Shown: positions 23,237 through 31,096 of the stretch, piece by piece
Layout: every line of letters starts with the position of its first letter
Numbering within the stretch: the stretch's first letter is position 1
Assembly (NCBI GenBank): GCA_017512725.1
Contig: JAFWEW010000019.1
Coordinates: forward strand, 1 to 64,000
Origin: Solobacterium sp.
GTDB taxonomy: Bacteria; Bacillota_I; Bacilli_A; Erysipelotrichales; Erysipelotrichaceae
DNA length: 64,000 nt
Direction of reading: 5' to 3'
Translations under genes and position numbers: made by a program
The notes under the pieces: model-generated
The model's database searches: none
What the model was told of the DNA's origin: nothing
The model's input: only the letters and a program-made list of their open reading frames with translations

Positions 23237-24658
23237 ATGAATGAAAAGCGGATCACAAAATGGGCGTTTATCATCGTCATCATCAGTTTTCTGACGTCGA
23301 CGTCGGTTTCACTGTGGTCGCTTCACATCATGGCCCAGCATAATCAGCGGGAATTAAGCAAAGTACTGACGGCACAGATCTATGATGTGATTGCCGGTGA
23401 ACTCTCTGATCCGATCGTTGTGTCCAAGACCATGGCCAATGACAGTTTTCTGATCGAGACCATGCGCAAAGAGACAGAGCTTGATGAAAATGAAGCGGCA
23501 TCACAGATGAAGAAGTATCTTGCCGGCATTCAGAACGGCTTGAAATACGAAGCGGCATTTGTGGTTTCGGAACGTACCAGGCGGTACTATACGCCGGATG
23601 GTATCAACAAGATCATCGATCCCGAACATTATGAATATGACCGCTGGTACAGCAAGTTTATCGAAAGCGGACTGGAATACGACCTGGATGTCGACAGTGA
23701 TGAATTCTCTCAGGATGCCTGGACGGTATTTGTAAACGGCCGGATGAAGGATGACAGCGGTGCCCTGCTTGGTGTCTGCGGCGTCGGTGTACGCATGACC
23801 AGCAGCCAGGAACTGTTTTACACGCTGGAAAAGAACTATAACGTGCGGATCCGGCTGATCGATGAAAATCATCTGATACAGGTGGATACCGATGAAAACA
23901 ATATTGAAAATGCCTACCTGGATGAGATCGATCTGAAGGATCTCGGTCAGAATGAATACCGGTACCAGAAGCTCGGCAATAACCGGATCGCAGTCACACG
24001 CTATATTGACGATCTTGACTGGTACCTTGTCGTACAGAGTGACGGAACCAATGAACAGTCCCAGTTTCTGAATGTGATTCTTTTGAACATCGCAGTATTC
24101 CTGCTGATCATCCTGATTCTTTTGCTGGCGATCCGGATCATTGCGAAGCGTACGATCTCTCTTTCCAATGCGTCACTGAAGGATGAGCCGACCGGACTGT
24201 ACAACCGCAGGGCGTTTGAAGAAGAAAAAACCAGGCTTCAGAACAAAGCACTGGAGAAAGATTTTGTATATCTGATTGCGGATGTCAACGGCCTTAAGAC
24301 AGCCAATGACACGCTGGGCCATGCGGCAGGCGATGAACTGATCAAAGGTGCCGCAGATATCCTGAAGAAGTGTTTCGGGAAATATGGAACGATCTACCGG
24401 ATTGGCGGAGATGAGTTTGCGGTGATGATGCATATCGCAAAGGATGAGCTGGAACAGGTCAGAAAGAAGTTTGAAGAAGAAACGGCTTCCTGGCAGGGCG
24501 AACAGGTCAAAGAACTGGCGGTTTCCTGCGGATATGCGGATGCGGAGGAATTCCCGTCTGAGAATATTTCGGAACTCAGTGTGATCGCAGACGAGCGGAT
24601 GTATGCGGCCAAGGAAGCATATTATCTGTCTTCCGGCAAAGACCGCAGAAAACACTGA
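23237..24658 (+). CDS. sensor diguanylate cyclase with extracytoplasmic Cache-like domain
   Basis: A 473-residue protein with an N-terminal membrane helix (8-32), an extracytoplasmic region of about 240 residues resembling a double Cache sensor (DRWYSKFIE, GVCGVGVRM), a second membrane helix (278-303), then a GGDEF domain from about 315. The signature RIGGDEF places GGDEF at 390-394, with D-x-NGLKTANDTLGH before it. There is no RxxD inhibitory motif at the usual site. It should make c-di-GMP in response to an outside ligand. The stop codon directly abuts the stop of the convergent kptA gene, with no terminator between them. Confidence 0.92.
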   Translation: MNEKRITKWAFIIVIISFLTSTSVSLWSLHIMAQHNQRELSKVLTAQIYDVIAGELSDPIVVSKTMANDSFLIETMRKETELDENEAASQMKKYLAGIQNGLKYEAAFVVSERTRRYYTPDGINKIIDPEHYEYDRWYSKFIESGLEYDLDVDSDEFSQDAWTVFVNGRMKDDSGALLGVCGVGVRMTSSQELFYTLEKNYNVRIRLIDENHLIQVDTDENNIENAYLDEIDLKDLGQNEYRYQKLGNNRIAVTRYIDDLDWYLVVQSDGTNEQSQFLNVILLNIAVFLLIILILLLAIRIIAKRTISLSNASLKDEPTGLYNRRAFEEEKTRLQNKALEKDFVYLIADVNGLKTANDTLGHAAGDELIKGAADILKKCFGKYGTIYRIGGDEFAVMMHIAKDELEQVRKKFEEETASWQGEQVKELAVSCGYADAEEFPSENISELSVIADERMYAAKEAYYLSSGKDRRKH

Positions 24659-25198
24659 TCAGCTGATCTGCTTCAGATAGTTAACGGGTACTGTTTCCGT
24701 CAGCCAGACGCCGTTGCGGGAACGGTAAAACGGAATGCCGCAGCGGGCCATTTCTCCCGCAAGCACCAGAAAGACTACCGGTTTTCCATGGCGCTGACCG
24801 ACCTTTCGGGCAGTAACGGTATCCGAAGATAGATGAACATACAGACGTGTCTTTGGCTTCAGCCCCTGCTGGAGGATCGAAGACACGTATTTTTCTCCTG
24901 TTCCGTGATACAGCACTTCTGGCGGTTCATACTGCTCGAGTTCTACATCGACCGGGACCGAATGGCCCTGGTTTGCCCGGATCTTGGTATGGTCTTCATT
25001 AAAGGAATACCGCTGCTTTTCATCATTTGCCACAATCCGCTCCAGGATTTCCATGGAGAACGGACGGCTCTTTGAAATACCGTTGAGCAGTTCTGCAACA
25101 TCTGCCCATCCGTGCCTGTCCAGGGTGATGCCGATGGTCTCCGGATGGTGCCGGAGGATCAGACTGAGAAATCTGCTGGTTTTTGTATCATCATGCAT
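24659..25198 (-). CDS. kptA: RNA 2'-phosphotransferase KptA/Tpt1
   Basis: A 179-residue protein of the KptA/Tpt1 family, which removes a 2'-phosphate from RNA using NAD+. The four conserved landmarks are visible: LSLILRHHPE at the N-terminus, KIRANQGHS, LYHGTGEKY, and the closing GVWLTETVPVNYL. The fungal enzyme finishes tRNA splicing; the bacterial role is unsettled, and these organisms have no known 2'-phosphate-producing splicing. A TATAAT-like box lies about 25 bases upstream on the minus strand. Its stop codon touches the stop of the convergent GGDEF gene. Confidence 0.93.
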   Translation of the reverse strand: MHDDTKTSRFLSLILRHHPETIGITLDRHGWADVAELLNGISKSRPFSMEILERIVANDEKQRYSFNEDHTKIRANQGHSVPVDVELEQYEPPEVLYHGTGEKYVSSILQQGLKPKTRLYVHLSSDTVTARKVGQRHGKPVVFLVLAGEMARCGIPFYRSRNGVWLTETVPVNYLKQIS

Positions 25199-25293
25199 TA
25201 CTATTTGCCTCTGCCGGTATTATAACGAAGCTGTACATGCAGGGAACAATCCGGTGTACAATAGTCAATATAAATCAAAGGGGGAGTTGAATC

Positions 25294-25851
25294 ATGAAAT
25301 CATCATCCACAAAAACAATCGTCGCTACAGGTCTTGGTGCCGCACTGTTCATGGTACTGTTCATGTTCGTGAAAGTACCTTCACCGGTTCCTGAGACCAA
25401 CCTGCAGATCGCTTACGGTGTTTCCGCATTCTTCGCAGCACTGTTTGGTCCGTTATGCGGGTTCCTGGTTGCCTTCATCGGTCATGCGCTGAACGACTTC
25501 ATCGCCTACGGTTCGCCCTGGTGGTCCTGGATCGTAGCTTCCGGTGTCAGTGCCCTGGTTACCGGACTGGCATCTTCCAAGATCGCTCCGCGCGTTGAAG
25601 AAGGTATCTTCGGCAAAGATGAGATTAAGGTATTCGTGCTTTACACCGCAATCGGTCAGGCAGTTGCCTGGCTGCTGGTCGCACCGATACTGGATGTCGT
25701 ACTGTACAAAGAGCCGGTCAATCTGGTATTTACACAGGGTGCCATCGCATTTGTAATGGATCTGCTCTGTGCAGCGATTATCGGCGGACTGCTGCTGAAG
25801 GCCTACGCTTCCACAAGAACCGGTAAAGGCACGCTTTCCAAAAACGACTGA
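25294..25851 (+). CDS. ECF transporter S component, UPF0397 family
   Basis: A 185-residue integral membrane protein with about five hydrophobic segments. The family features AATGxGAALF-type start (here VATGLGAALF), FIGHALNDFIAYG, WWSWIVASG, EPVNLVFTQG and the ending AYASTRTGKGTLSK identify UPF0397. S components bind the substrate of energy-coupling-factor transporters; automated names often say riboflavin, but the UPF0397 ligand is not established. The ATPase and EcfT genes follow. Three SAM-hydrolase-like genes downstream suggest an adenosine- or methionine-related ligand (inference). A GGGGGAG ribosome site precedes the ATG. Confidence 0.9.
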   Translation: MKSSSTKTIVATGLGAALFMVLFMFVKVPSPVPETNLQIAYGVSAFFAALFGPLCGFLVAFIGHALNDFIAYGSPWWSWIVASGVSALVTGLASSKIAPRVEEGIFGKDEIKVFVLYTAIGQAVAWLLVAPILDVVLYKEPVNLVFTQGAIAFVMDLLCAAIIGGLLLKAYASTRTGKGTLSKND

Positions 25852-25864
25852 CTTTATCAGACAG

Positions 25865-25912
25865 GCATTCCTGAGGATACGAATCCGTATTCACCGGAAT
25901 GCTTTTTCTTTT
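25865..25912 (+). terminator. terminator-like hairpin after the S-component gene
   Basis: GCATTCC and GGAATGC pair around 24 bases that contain a further ATAC/GTAT pairing, followed by TTTTTCTTTTTC. It may let the S component be made in excess over the ATPase and EcfT. Confidence 0.7.
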
Positions 25913-25997
25913 TCTCCGGAAAATCCCGGGAAATACAGAACGTACATATTTTATAAGTTAAAATAATTACGTATCTTTATAAAAGAAAGGTTTCCCA

Positions 25998-27695
25998 ATG
26001 GCAGAAACAGTCATCTCATTTCAAAATTTCAGATTTCAGTATTATTCACAGGCAGAACCGACGCTTCATGACATTAACCTTGATATCCATAAAGGGGAGA
26101 AGATCCTGATTGCCGGTCCTTCCGGCAGCGGAAAAAGTACGCTCGGCCACTGTATGAACGGTCTGATCCCGTTTGCCTACCGGGGCACAATGACCGGTAC
26201 GCTGACCGTCGGCGGCATCGAGACGAAAACCGCATCGCTGTTTGAGCTTTCCCAGAAGATCGGAACCGTACTGCAGGATTCCGACGGGCAGTTCATCGGT
26301 CTCAGTGTCGCAGAAGATATTGCCTTCGCACTGGAAAATGACTGCGTGCCGCAGAAAGAGATGAAGGTGCGGGTACAGAAGATGGCAGAGCTGGTCGATA
26401 TCGCTTCGCATCTGAACAACGACCCGCATGAGCTTTCCGGCGGACAGAAACAGCGGGTATCGCTGGCCGGTGTCATGGCAGATGATGTCGATATTCTGCT
26501 GTTTGATGAACCGCTGGCCAACCTGGATCCAAAGACCGGAGAAGTGGCGATCGAACTGATCGATGAGATCTGCAGACTTGAGAAAACAGTCATCATTATC
26601 GAGCACCGCCTGGAAGATGTTCTGCACTGTCCGATCGACCGGCTGATTCTGGTGTCAGAAGGCCGAATCATAGCGGATGACACGCCCGATAATATACTGG
26701 CGATGAATACGCTTGTCCCGCATGGGATCCGGGAACCGCTGTATGTCAGCGCGTGCCGGTTCGCCGGGGTGCCGATCACTTCTGCGATCCGTCCTGCCTC
26801 CCTTGAAACACTGGATATGTCTGCCTGCAAAGACAAACTTCATGCATGGTACAAGGCAAATGCGAAAGAAGAACCGGTAACGGAAAAACGGCCGCTGCTG
26901 GAGGTATCCGACATCTGTTACAGCTATGACGGGGTGCGGCAGGTACTCGATCATGTGAACATGACCGTTTACGAGGGAGAGATGATGGCCCTTGTCGGAA
27001 AGAACGGCGCCGGGAAATCAACGCTTGCACAGGTGATCACCGGATTTCTGAAGCCGGATGCCGGCACGGTAACCATGAACGGCGAAGATCTCTCGAAATA
27101 TTCGATTTCCGAACGGGCTGAGTTTGTCGGTATTGTGCTGCAGAACCCGAACCAGATGATCTCCAAGGCGATGATCTTTGATGAGATCGCACTTGGCTTA
27201 CGCATCCGAAAGGTGCCGGAAGAAGAAGTAGAGAAACGGGTGGAAGCGGTTATGGAGATCTGCGGCCTCCGTCCGTTTAAGAACTGGCCGATCTCCGCAC
27301 TGAGCTACGGGCAGAAGAAACGGGTAACGATCGCATCGATTCTCGTGCTGAACCCGAAGGTGCTGATTCTGGATGAGCCGACCGCAGGACAGGATTACCG
27401 GCACTATTCCGAAATCATGAAGTTTCTGCAGAAGCTGAATGAAAACGGGCAGACGATCATACTGATCACCCATGACATGCACCTGATGCTGGAATATACC
27501 GAGCGGGCAGTCGTATTATGCGACAGCGTGAAGCTGGCAGATCAGAAAGCGTATGAGGTGCTCTGTGACATCGATCTCAGCCGCCGGGCAAACCTGAAGG
27601 AAACGTCCCTGTTTACGCTGGCGAAAAAGGCAGGGATCGAAGATCCGCTTGGCTTTGTGGAATGTTTTATCCGCTGTGAGAGGGAATTGCGATGA
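25998..27695 (+). CDS. fused duplicated ECF ATPase (EcfA-EcfA')
   Basis: A 565-residue protein with two ABC ATPase domains in one chain. Domain 1 has Walker A GPSGSGKST (40-48) and LSGGQKQR. Domain 2 starts near 300 with Walker A GKNGAGKST (about 334-342), signature LSYGQKKR and Walker B LILDEP. Fused ECF ATPases of the YkoD type do the work of EcfA1 and EcfA2. It overlaps the EcfT gene by four bases (ATGA), so the two are translationally coupled. An AAGAAAGG ribosome site precedes the ATG. Confidence 0.92.
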   Translation: MAETVISFQNFRFQYYSQAEPTLHDINLDIHKGEKILIAGPSGSGKSTLGHCMNGLIPFAYRGTMTGTLTVGGIETKTASLFELSQKIGTVLQDSDGQFIGLSVAEDIAFALENDCVPQKEMKVRVQKMAELVDIASHLNNDPHELSGGQKQRVSLAGVMADDVDILLFDEPLANLDPKTGEVAIELIDEICRLEKTVIIIEHRLEDVLHCPIDRLILVSEGRIIADDTPDNILAMNTLVPHGIREPLYVSACRFAGVPITSAIRPASLETLDMSACKDKLHAWYKANAKEEPVTEKRPLLEVSDICYSYDGVRQVLDHVNMTVYEGEMMALVGKNGAGKSTLAQVITGFLKPDAGTVTMNGEDLSKYSISERAEFVGIVLQNPNQMISKAMIFDEIALGLRIRKVPEEEVEKRVEAVMEICGLRPFKNWPISALSYGQKKRVTIASILVLNPKVLILDEPTAGQDYRHYSEIMKFLQKLNENGQTIILITHDMHLMLEYTERAVVLCDSVKLADQKAYEVLCDIDLSRRANLKETSLFTLAKKAGIEDPLGFVECFIRCERELR

Positions 27696-28528
27696 AAACG
27701 AAACTGTTCTCCTATAACCAGCTTGATACCTTTGTTCACCGTCTGAGCGGGCTGACCAAACTGCTCTGTTTCATCCTGCTCACCAGTACGGTCATGTTAA
27801 CGTATGATATCCGGGTGAATATCGTAATCATGATCCTCAGCGCTGTCATGATGCGGATCTCAAAGATCCGGTTTTCCCAGATTAAGATCATGCTGATATA
27901 TGTACTGATCTTTCTTGCCACGAATTTCGTTCTGACGTTTCTGTTTGCGCCGATGTACGGCACGGAAATTTACGGTATCCGGCATGACCTGTTTACGATT
28001 GCCGGCAGTTATGTTGTTACGAAAGAACAGCTGTTTTATCAGATCACGAAGTTCTCCAAATATCTTTCCGTGATCCCGCTTGGCATGATCTTTATCTTCA
28101 CAACCCATCCAAGTGAGTTTGCGTCTTCGCTCAACGCAGTAGGCGTCAGCTACCGGGTCTGCACATCTCTGTCTCTGACCCTGCGGTATTTCCCCGATGT
28201 TACAAGGGATTACACAACGATATCGCTTGCCCAGCAGGCCCGCGGTCTGGAAATGAGCGGAAAGGCGAAGTTTGCCGACCGTGCGAAAAGCATTGCCGGC
28301 ATTCTGGTCCCGCTGATCCTGACGACGATTGACCGGATCGATCTGATCTCCAATGCGATGGATCTGAGAGGGTTTGGCAAGAATAAAAAACGTACCTGGT
28401 ACGCAAGGCGGCCGTTCCAGGTATCCGACTATGCCTGCATGGCGGTGTGTGCGCTGATTCTGCTGGTGACGTTATATATCCGTTTCGTTATCAACGGGAA
28501 TTATTTCTATAACCCGTTTGTTCAGTGA
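27692..28528 (+). CDS. ECF transporter transmembrane subunit EcfT
   Basis: A 278-residue membrane protein with about five hydrophobic segments. The cytoplasmic helices carry the EcfT motif (A-R-G) in QQARGLEMSGKA near residue 180, with MDLRGFGKNKKR further on, the coupling helices that contact the two ATPase halves. It overlaps the ATPase gene by four bases, and the next gene starts eight bases after its stop. Confidence 0.9.
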   Translation: MKTKLFSYNQLDTFVHRLSGLTKLLCFILLTSTVMLTYDIRVNIVIMILSAVMMRISKIRFSQIKIMLIYVLIFLATNFVLTFLFAPMYGTEIYGIRHDLFTIAGSYVVTKEQLFYQITKFSKYLSVIPLGMIFIFTTHPSEFASSLNAVGVSYRVCTSLSLTLRYFPDVTRDYTTISLAQQARGLEMSGKAKFADRAKSIAGILVPLILTTIDRIDLISNAMDLRGFGKNKKRTWYARRPFQVSDYACMAVCALILLVTLYIRFVINGNYFYNPFVQ

Positions 28529-28536
28529 GGTGCTTC

Positions 28537-29391
28537 ATGAAGGATTTGAAACTGATGGTATTCCAGACCGACTTTGGCTATAAAGACAGCACGGTCGCGG
28601 CGATGTACGGAGTGGTGAAACGCGTGAACCGCTCACTTGAGATCATTGACAGTACGCATGAGCTTCCGCAGTTTGATATCTGGAGCGCATCCTACCGGCT
28701 CTGGCAGGCAATGCGGTTCTGGCCGGAAGGCACCGTCTTTGTCTCGGTTGTCGACCCTGGTGTCGGAACTGCGCGCAAAGCCTGTGCCGCAATGACCGAA
28801 GACGGTTACTATATCGTAACGCCCGATAACGGCACCCTGACCCATGTTCTGAAAGAACACGGCATCCGGGAAGTACGGGAAATTGATGAAACGGTCAACC
28901 GTCTTCATGATGCGGGTACCGATGGGACGTCGGTATTCCACGGGCGTGACCTGTTTGGTTACTGTGCCGCAAAACTGGCGGCCAATATCATCACCTTTGA
29001 AGAAGTCGGCCCTGCCTATCCGGTGAATGAGATCGTAGAGCTTCCAATGGAAACGCCGGATTATGAAGAAGGCTGTATCCGCGGAGTCATTGAGATTGAC
29101 GATCCGAATTTTGGAAACCTGTTTACCAATATCGATACGGCAAACGCACTGGAGTGCGGGTTCCGGTACGGAGAACACGTCCTCGTAACGATTCAGCATG
29201 AAGAAGAAACCGTGTTTGAACGCAAACTTCTCTTTGCAAAGACCTTCGGAGAGGTGGAAGAAGGCAGTCCGGTTCTCTATAACAATGAACGGATGAAGCT
29301 GTCGCTTGCGGTATCCTGCGGCAGTTTTGTGCAGGCGTTTCAGATTGGCTTTGGCAGTGACTGGAAGATTACCCTGCGGAGGGAACCATGA
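28537..29391 (+). CDS. SAM hydroxide adenosyltransferase-like protein 1 (DUF62)
   Basis: A 284-residue member of the DUF62/fluorinase-chlorinase superfamily. Hydrolytic members convert S-adenosylmethionine and water to adenosine and methionine. The hydrolase-type Asp-Arg-His triad appears intact as Asp73 and Arg80 in VVDPGVGTARK and His135 in VFHGRDLF. The N-terminal FQTDFGYKDS and the PDNGTLTH segment are also conserved. I chose the ATG at 28537 because GTGAGG, overlapping the EcfT stop, is a ribosome site. It is the first of three tandem paralogues and overlaps the second by four bases. Confidence 0.9.
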   Translation: MKDLKLMVFQTDFGYKDSTVAAMYGVVKRVNRSLEIIDSTHELPQFDIWSASYRLWQAMRFWPEGTVFVSVVDPGVGTARKACAAMTEDGYYIVTPDNGTLTHVLKEHGIREVREIDETVNRLHDAGTDGTSVFHGRDLFGYCAAKLAANIITFEEVGPAYPVNEIVELPMETPDYEEGCIRGVIEIDDPNFGNLFTNIDTANALECGFRYGEHVLVTIQHEEETVFERKLLFAKTFGEVEEGSPVLYNNERMKLSLAVSCGSFVQAFQIGFGSDWKITLRREP

Positions 29392-30266
29392 AGCCGCTGC
29401 TTGTGATCCAGACCGATTTCTCGTTGAGCTGGAGTGCCGTGGCACAGATGAAAGGGGTCATGAAGATTGTCGACCCGCAGCTTGAGATCATCGATCTCTG
29501 TCATGACATCAAAAAGTTTGATCCTTGGGAGGCATCACTGTCGTTACAGGCAGCGGAACCGTACTGGCCCAAGGGCACCATCTTTGTATCAGTCGTGGAT
29601 CCGGGTGTGGGAACACCAAGAAAGGCCTGTGCTGCGAAACTGAACGACGGCAGTATCGTCATTACGCCCGACAACGGAACCCTGACGCATCTTCTGCATT
29701 CCGTCGGGATCTTAGAAGTGCGGGAAATTGATGAAGCACTTCACCGGTACCGGGGCGGTACGGATAATTCGGTATTCCATGGCCGTGACCTGTTTGGCTA
29801 CTGTGCCGCAAAGCTTGCGTCTGCGCAGATCACCTATGAAGAAGTCGGACCGGCATATCCAATCTCCGAGATCGTGATATGTGAGGAATATGATTTAAAA
29901 CCAACTGTATCGAACGGGCGTCTTGAAGGATTTGTGATGACCGGGGAAAAACATTTCGGCGGGATCAGCCTGAATATCCGGAATGAACAGCTGGAGGAAG
30001 CCGGGTTGGTACTGAATGATCCGGTATTTGTTGAAATTATGCATCAGGGGAAAACCGCATATCGGGGAACAATGCGGTACGTGAAATCCTTCGGCTATGT
30101 TGCGGTTGGAGAGCCGCTGCTGTACAAGGGGTCTTCCGGTTACGCTGCCATTGATCTCAATCAGGGGAATTTTATCGGGACCTTTGGCATCGGTACCGGA
30201 AAGGAATGGACCGTAACGGTCACAAAGGGGGAAAACAATGAAGAATCTGCTGGTACTGCAAAGTGA
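29388..30266 (+). CDS. SAM hydroxide adenosyltransferase-like protein 2 (DUF62)
   Basis: A 292-residue paralogue of the preceding protein with the same landmarks: IQTDFSLSW at the start, VVDPGVGTPRKAC with the Asp and Arg, PDNGTLTH, and VFHGRDLFGYC with the His. The DFG-type motif has become DFS. The C-terminal domain is more divergent than the N-terminal one, which may change adenosine-pocket specificity or oligomer contacts. It starts on the ATGA overlap with gene 1 and overlaps gene 3 by 29 bases. Confidence 0.9.
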   Translation: MKPLLVIQTDFSLSWSAVAQMKGVMKIVDPQLEIIDLCHDIKKFDPWEASLSLQAAEPYWPKGTIFVSVVDPGVGTPRKACAAKLNDGSIVITPDNGTLTHLLHSVGILEVREIDEALHRYRGGTDNSVFHGRDLFGYCAAKLASAQITYEEVGPAYPISEIVICEEYDLKPTVSNGRLEGFVMTGEKHFGGISLNIRNEQLEEAGLVLNDPVFVEIMHQGKTAYRGTMRYVKSFGYVAVGEPLLYKGSSGYAAIDLNQGNFIGTFGIGTGKEWTVTVTKGENNEESAGTAK

Positions 30267-31086
30267 TTTCGGACTGTCGGATGGTGCCGTCGCAGCGATG
30301 GAAGGCGTTGCGCTCAGCGTGGACCATCAGCTCCGTATCTATAATCTGACCCATGATATTCCGCCGTTTGATACGTATGAGGCTTCCTACCGCCTGCTGC
30401 AGGCAGTGCCGTTCTGGCCGGAAGGATCGGTGTTTGTTTCGGTCGTAGATCCGGGTGTCGGATCCAAGCGGAGAAGCTGCGCCGTAAAAACGAAAACCGG
30501 ACAGTATATCGTTTCACCCGATAACGGAACGCTCAGTCATATTGCCCGTACCATCGGGATCGAATCGATCCGGGAGATCCCGAAAACCGAACGGAGAACC
30601 GGAACCCTGTCTTCCCAGACGTTCCACGGACGGGATATCTATGCCTATGTCGGAGCACAGCTGGCTGCCGGCACCAAGGCATTTGAGGAGCTTGGACCGG
30701 AGTATTCACCCGATGAGATCGTTCTTCTGGAAATCCCGGAGGCAGAGTATGACGGAACGATGATTACCGGTACGATCGAGACCCTGGATGTGCGGTTCGG
30801 CAGCCTCTGGACGAACATCACCGCAGAACTGTTTCAGAAACTGAATGTGAATTATGGGAATCTGATCGATATTTCTGTATATCATGGAGAGAGAAAAGTG
30901 CACCGTTCGTTCGTCACGTATGCGGGAACCTTTGCGGATGTGGAAATCGGCGAATCGCTGGTCTATGTGAACTCCATGAACCACATGGCAGTTGCGATCA
31001 ATCAGGGAAGCTTTGCGGATGCCTATCACATCGGTACCCGGGGAAGCTGGAAAATCACAATGAAGCCGGCAGGGCCGGGACGATAG
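30238..31086 (+). CDS. SAM hydroxide adenosyltransferase-like protein 3 (DUF62)
   Basis: A 282-residue third paralogue: LQSDFGLSDGAVAAM at the N-terminus, VVDPGVGSKRRSC, PDNGTLSH, and TFHGRDIYAYV, so the Asp-Arg-His set is again complete. It begins 29 bases inside gene 2 behind an AAGGGGG ribosome site, a long overlap pointing to tight coupling. Whether the three form a hetero-oligomer (the family is trimeric) is an open and testable question. Confidence 0.9.
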   Translation: MKNLLVLQSDFGLSDGAVAAMEGVALSVDHQLRIYNLTHDIPPFDTYEASYRLLQAVPFWPEGSVFVSVVDPGVGSKRRSCAVKTKTGQYIVSPDNGTLSHIARTIGIESIREIPKTERRTGTLSSQTFHGRDIYAYVGAQLAAGTKAFEELGPEYSPDEIVLLEIPEAEYDGTMITGTIETLDVRFGSLWTNITAELFQKLNVNYGNLIDISVYHGERKVHRSFVTYAGTFADVEIGESLVYVNSMNHMAVAINQGSFADAYHIGTRGSWKITMKPAGPGR

Positions 31087-31096
31087 AAACGAAAAC

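Noticed and set aside
25294-25851. Riboflavin transporter assignment for the UPF0397 protein
   Set aside because: The name is common in automated annotation, but there is no FMN riboswitch upstream and the neighbours concern SAM chemistry.
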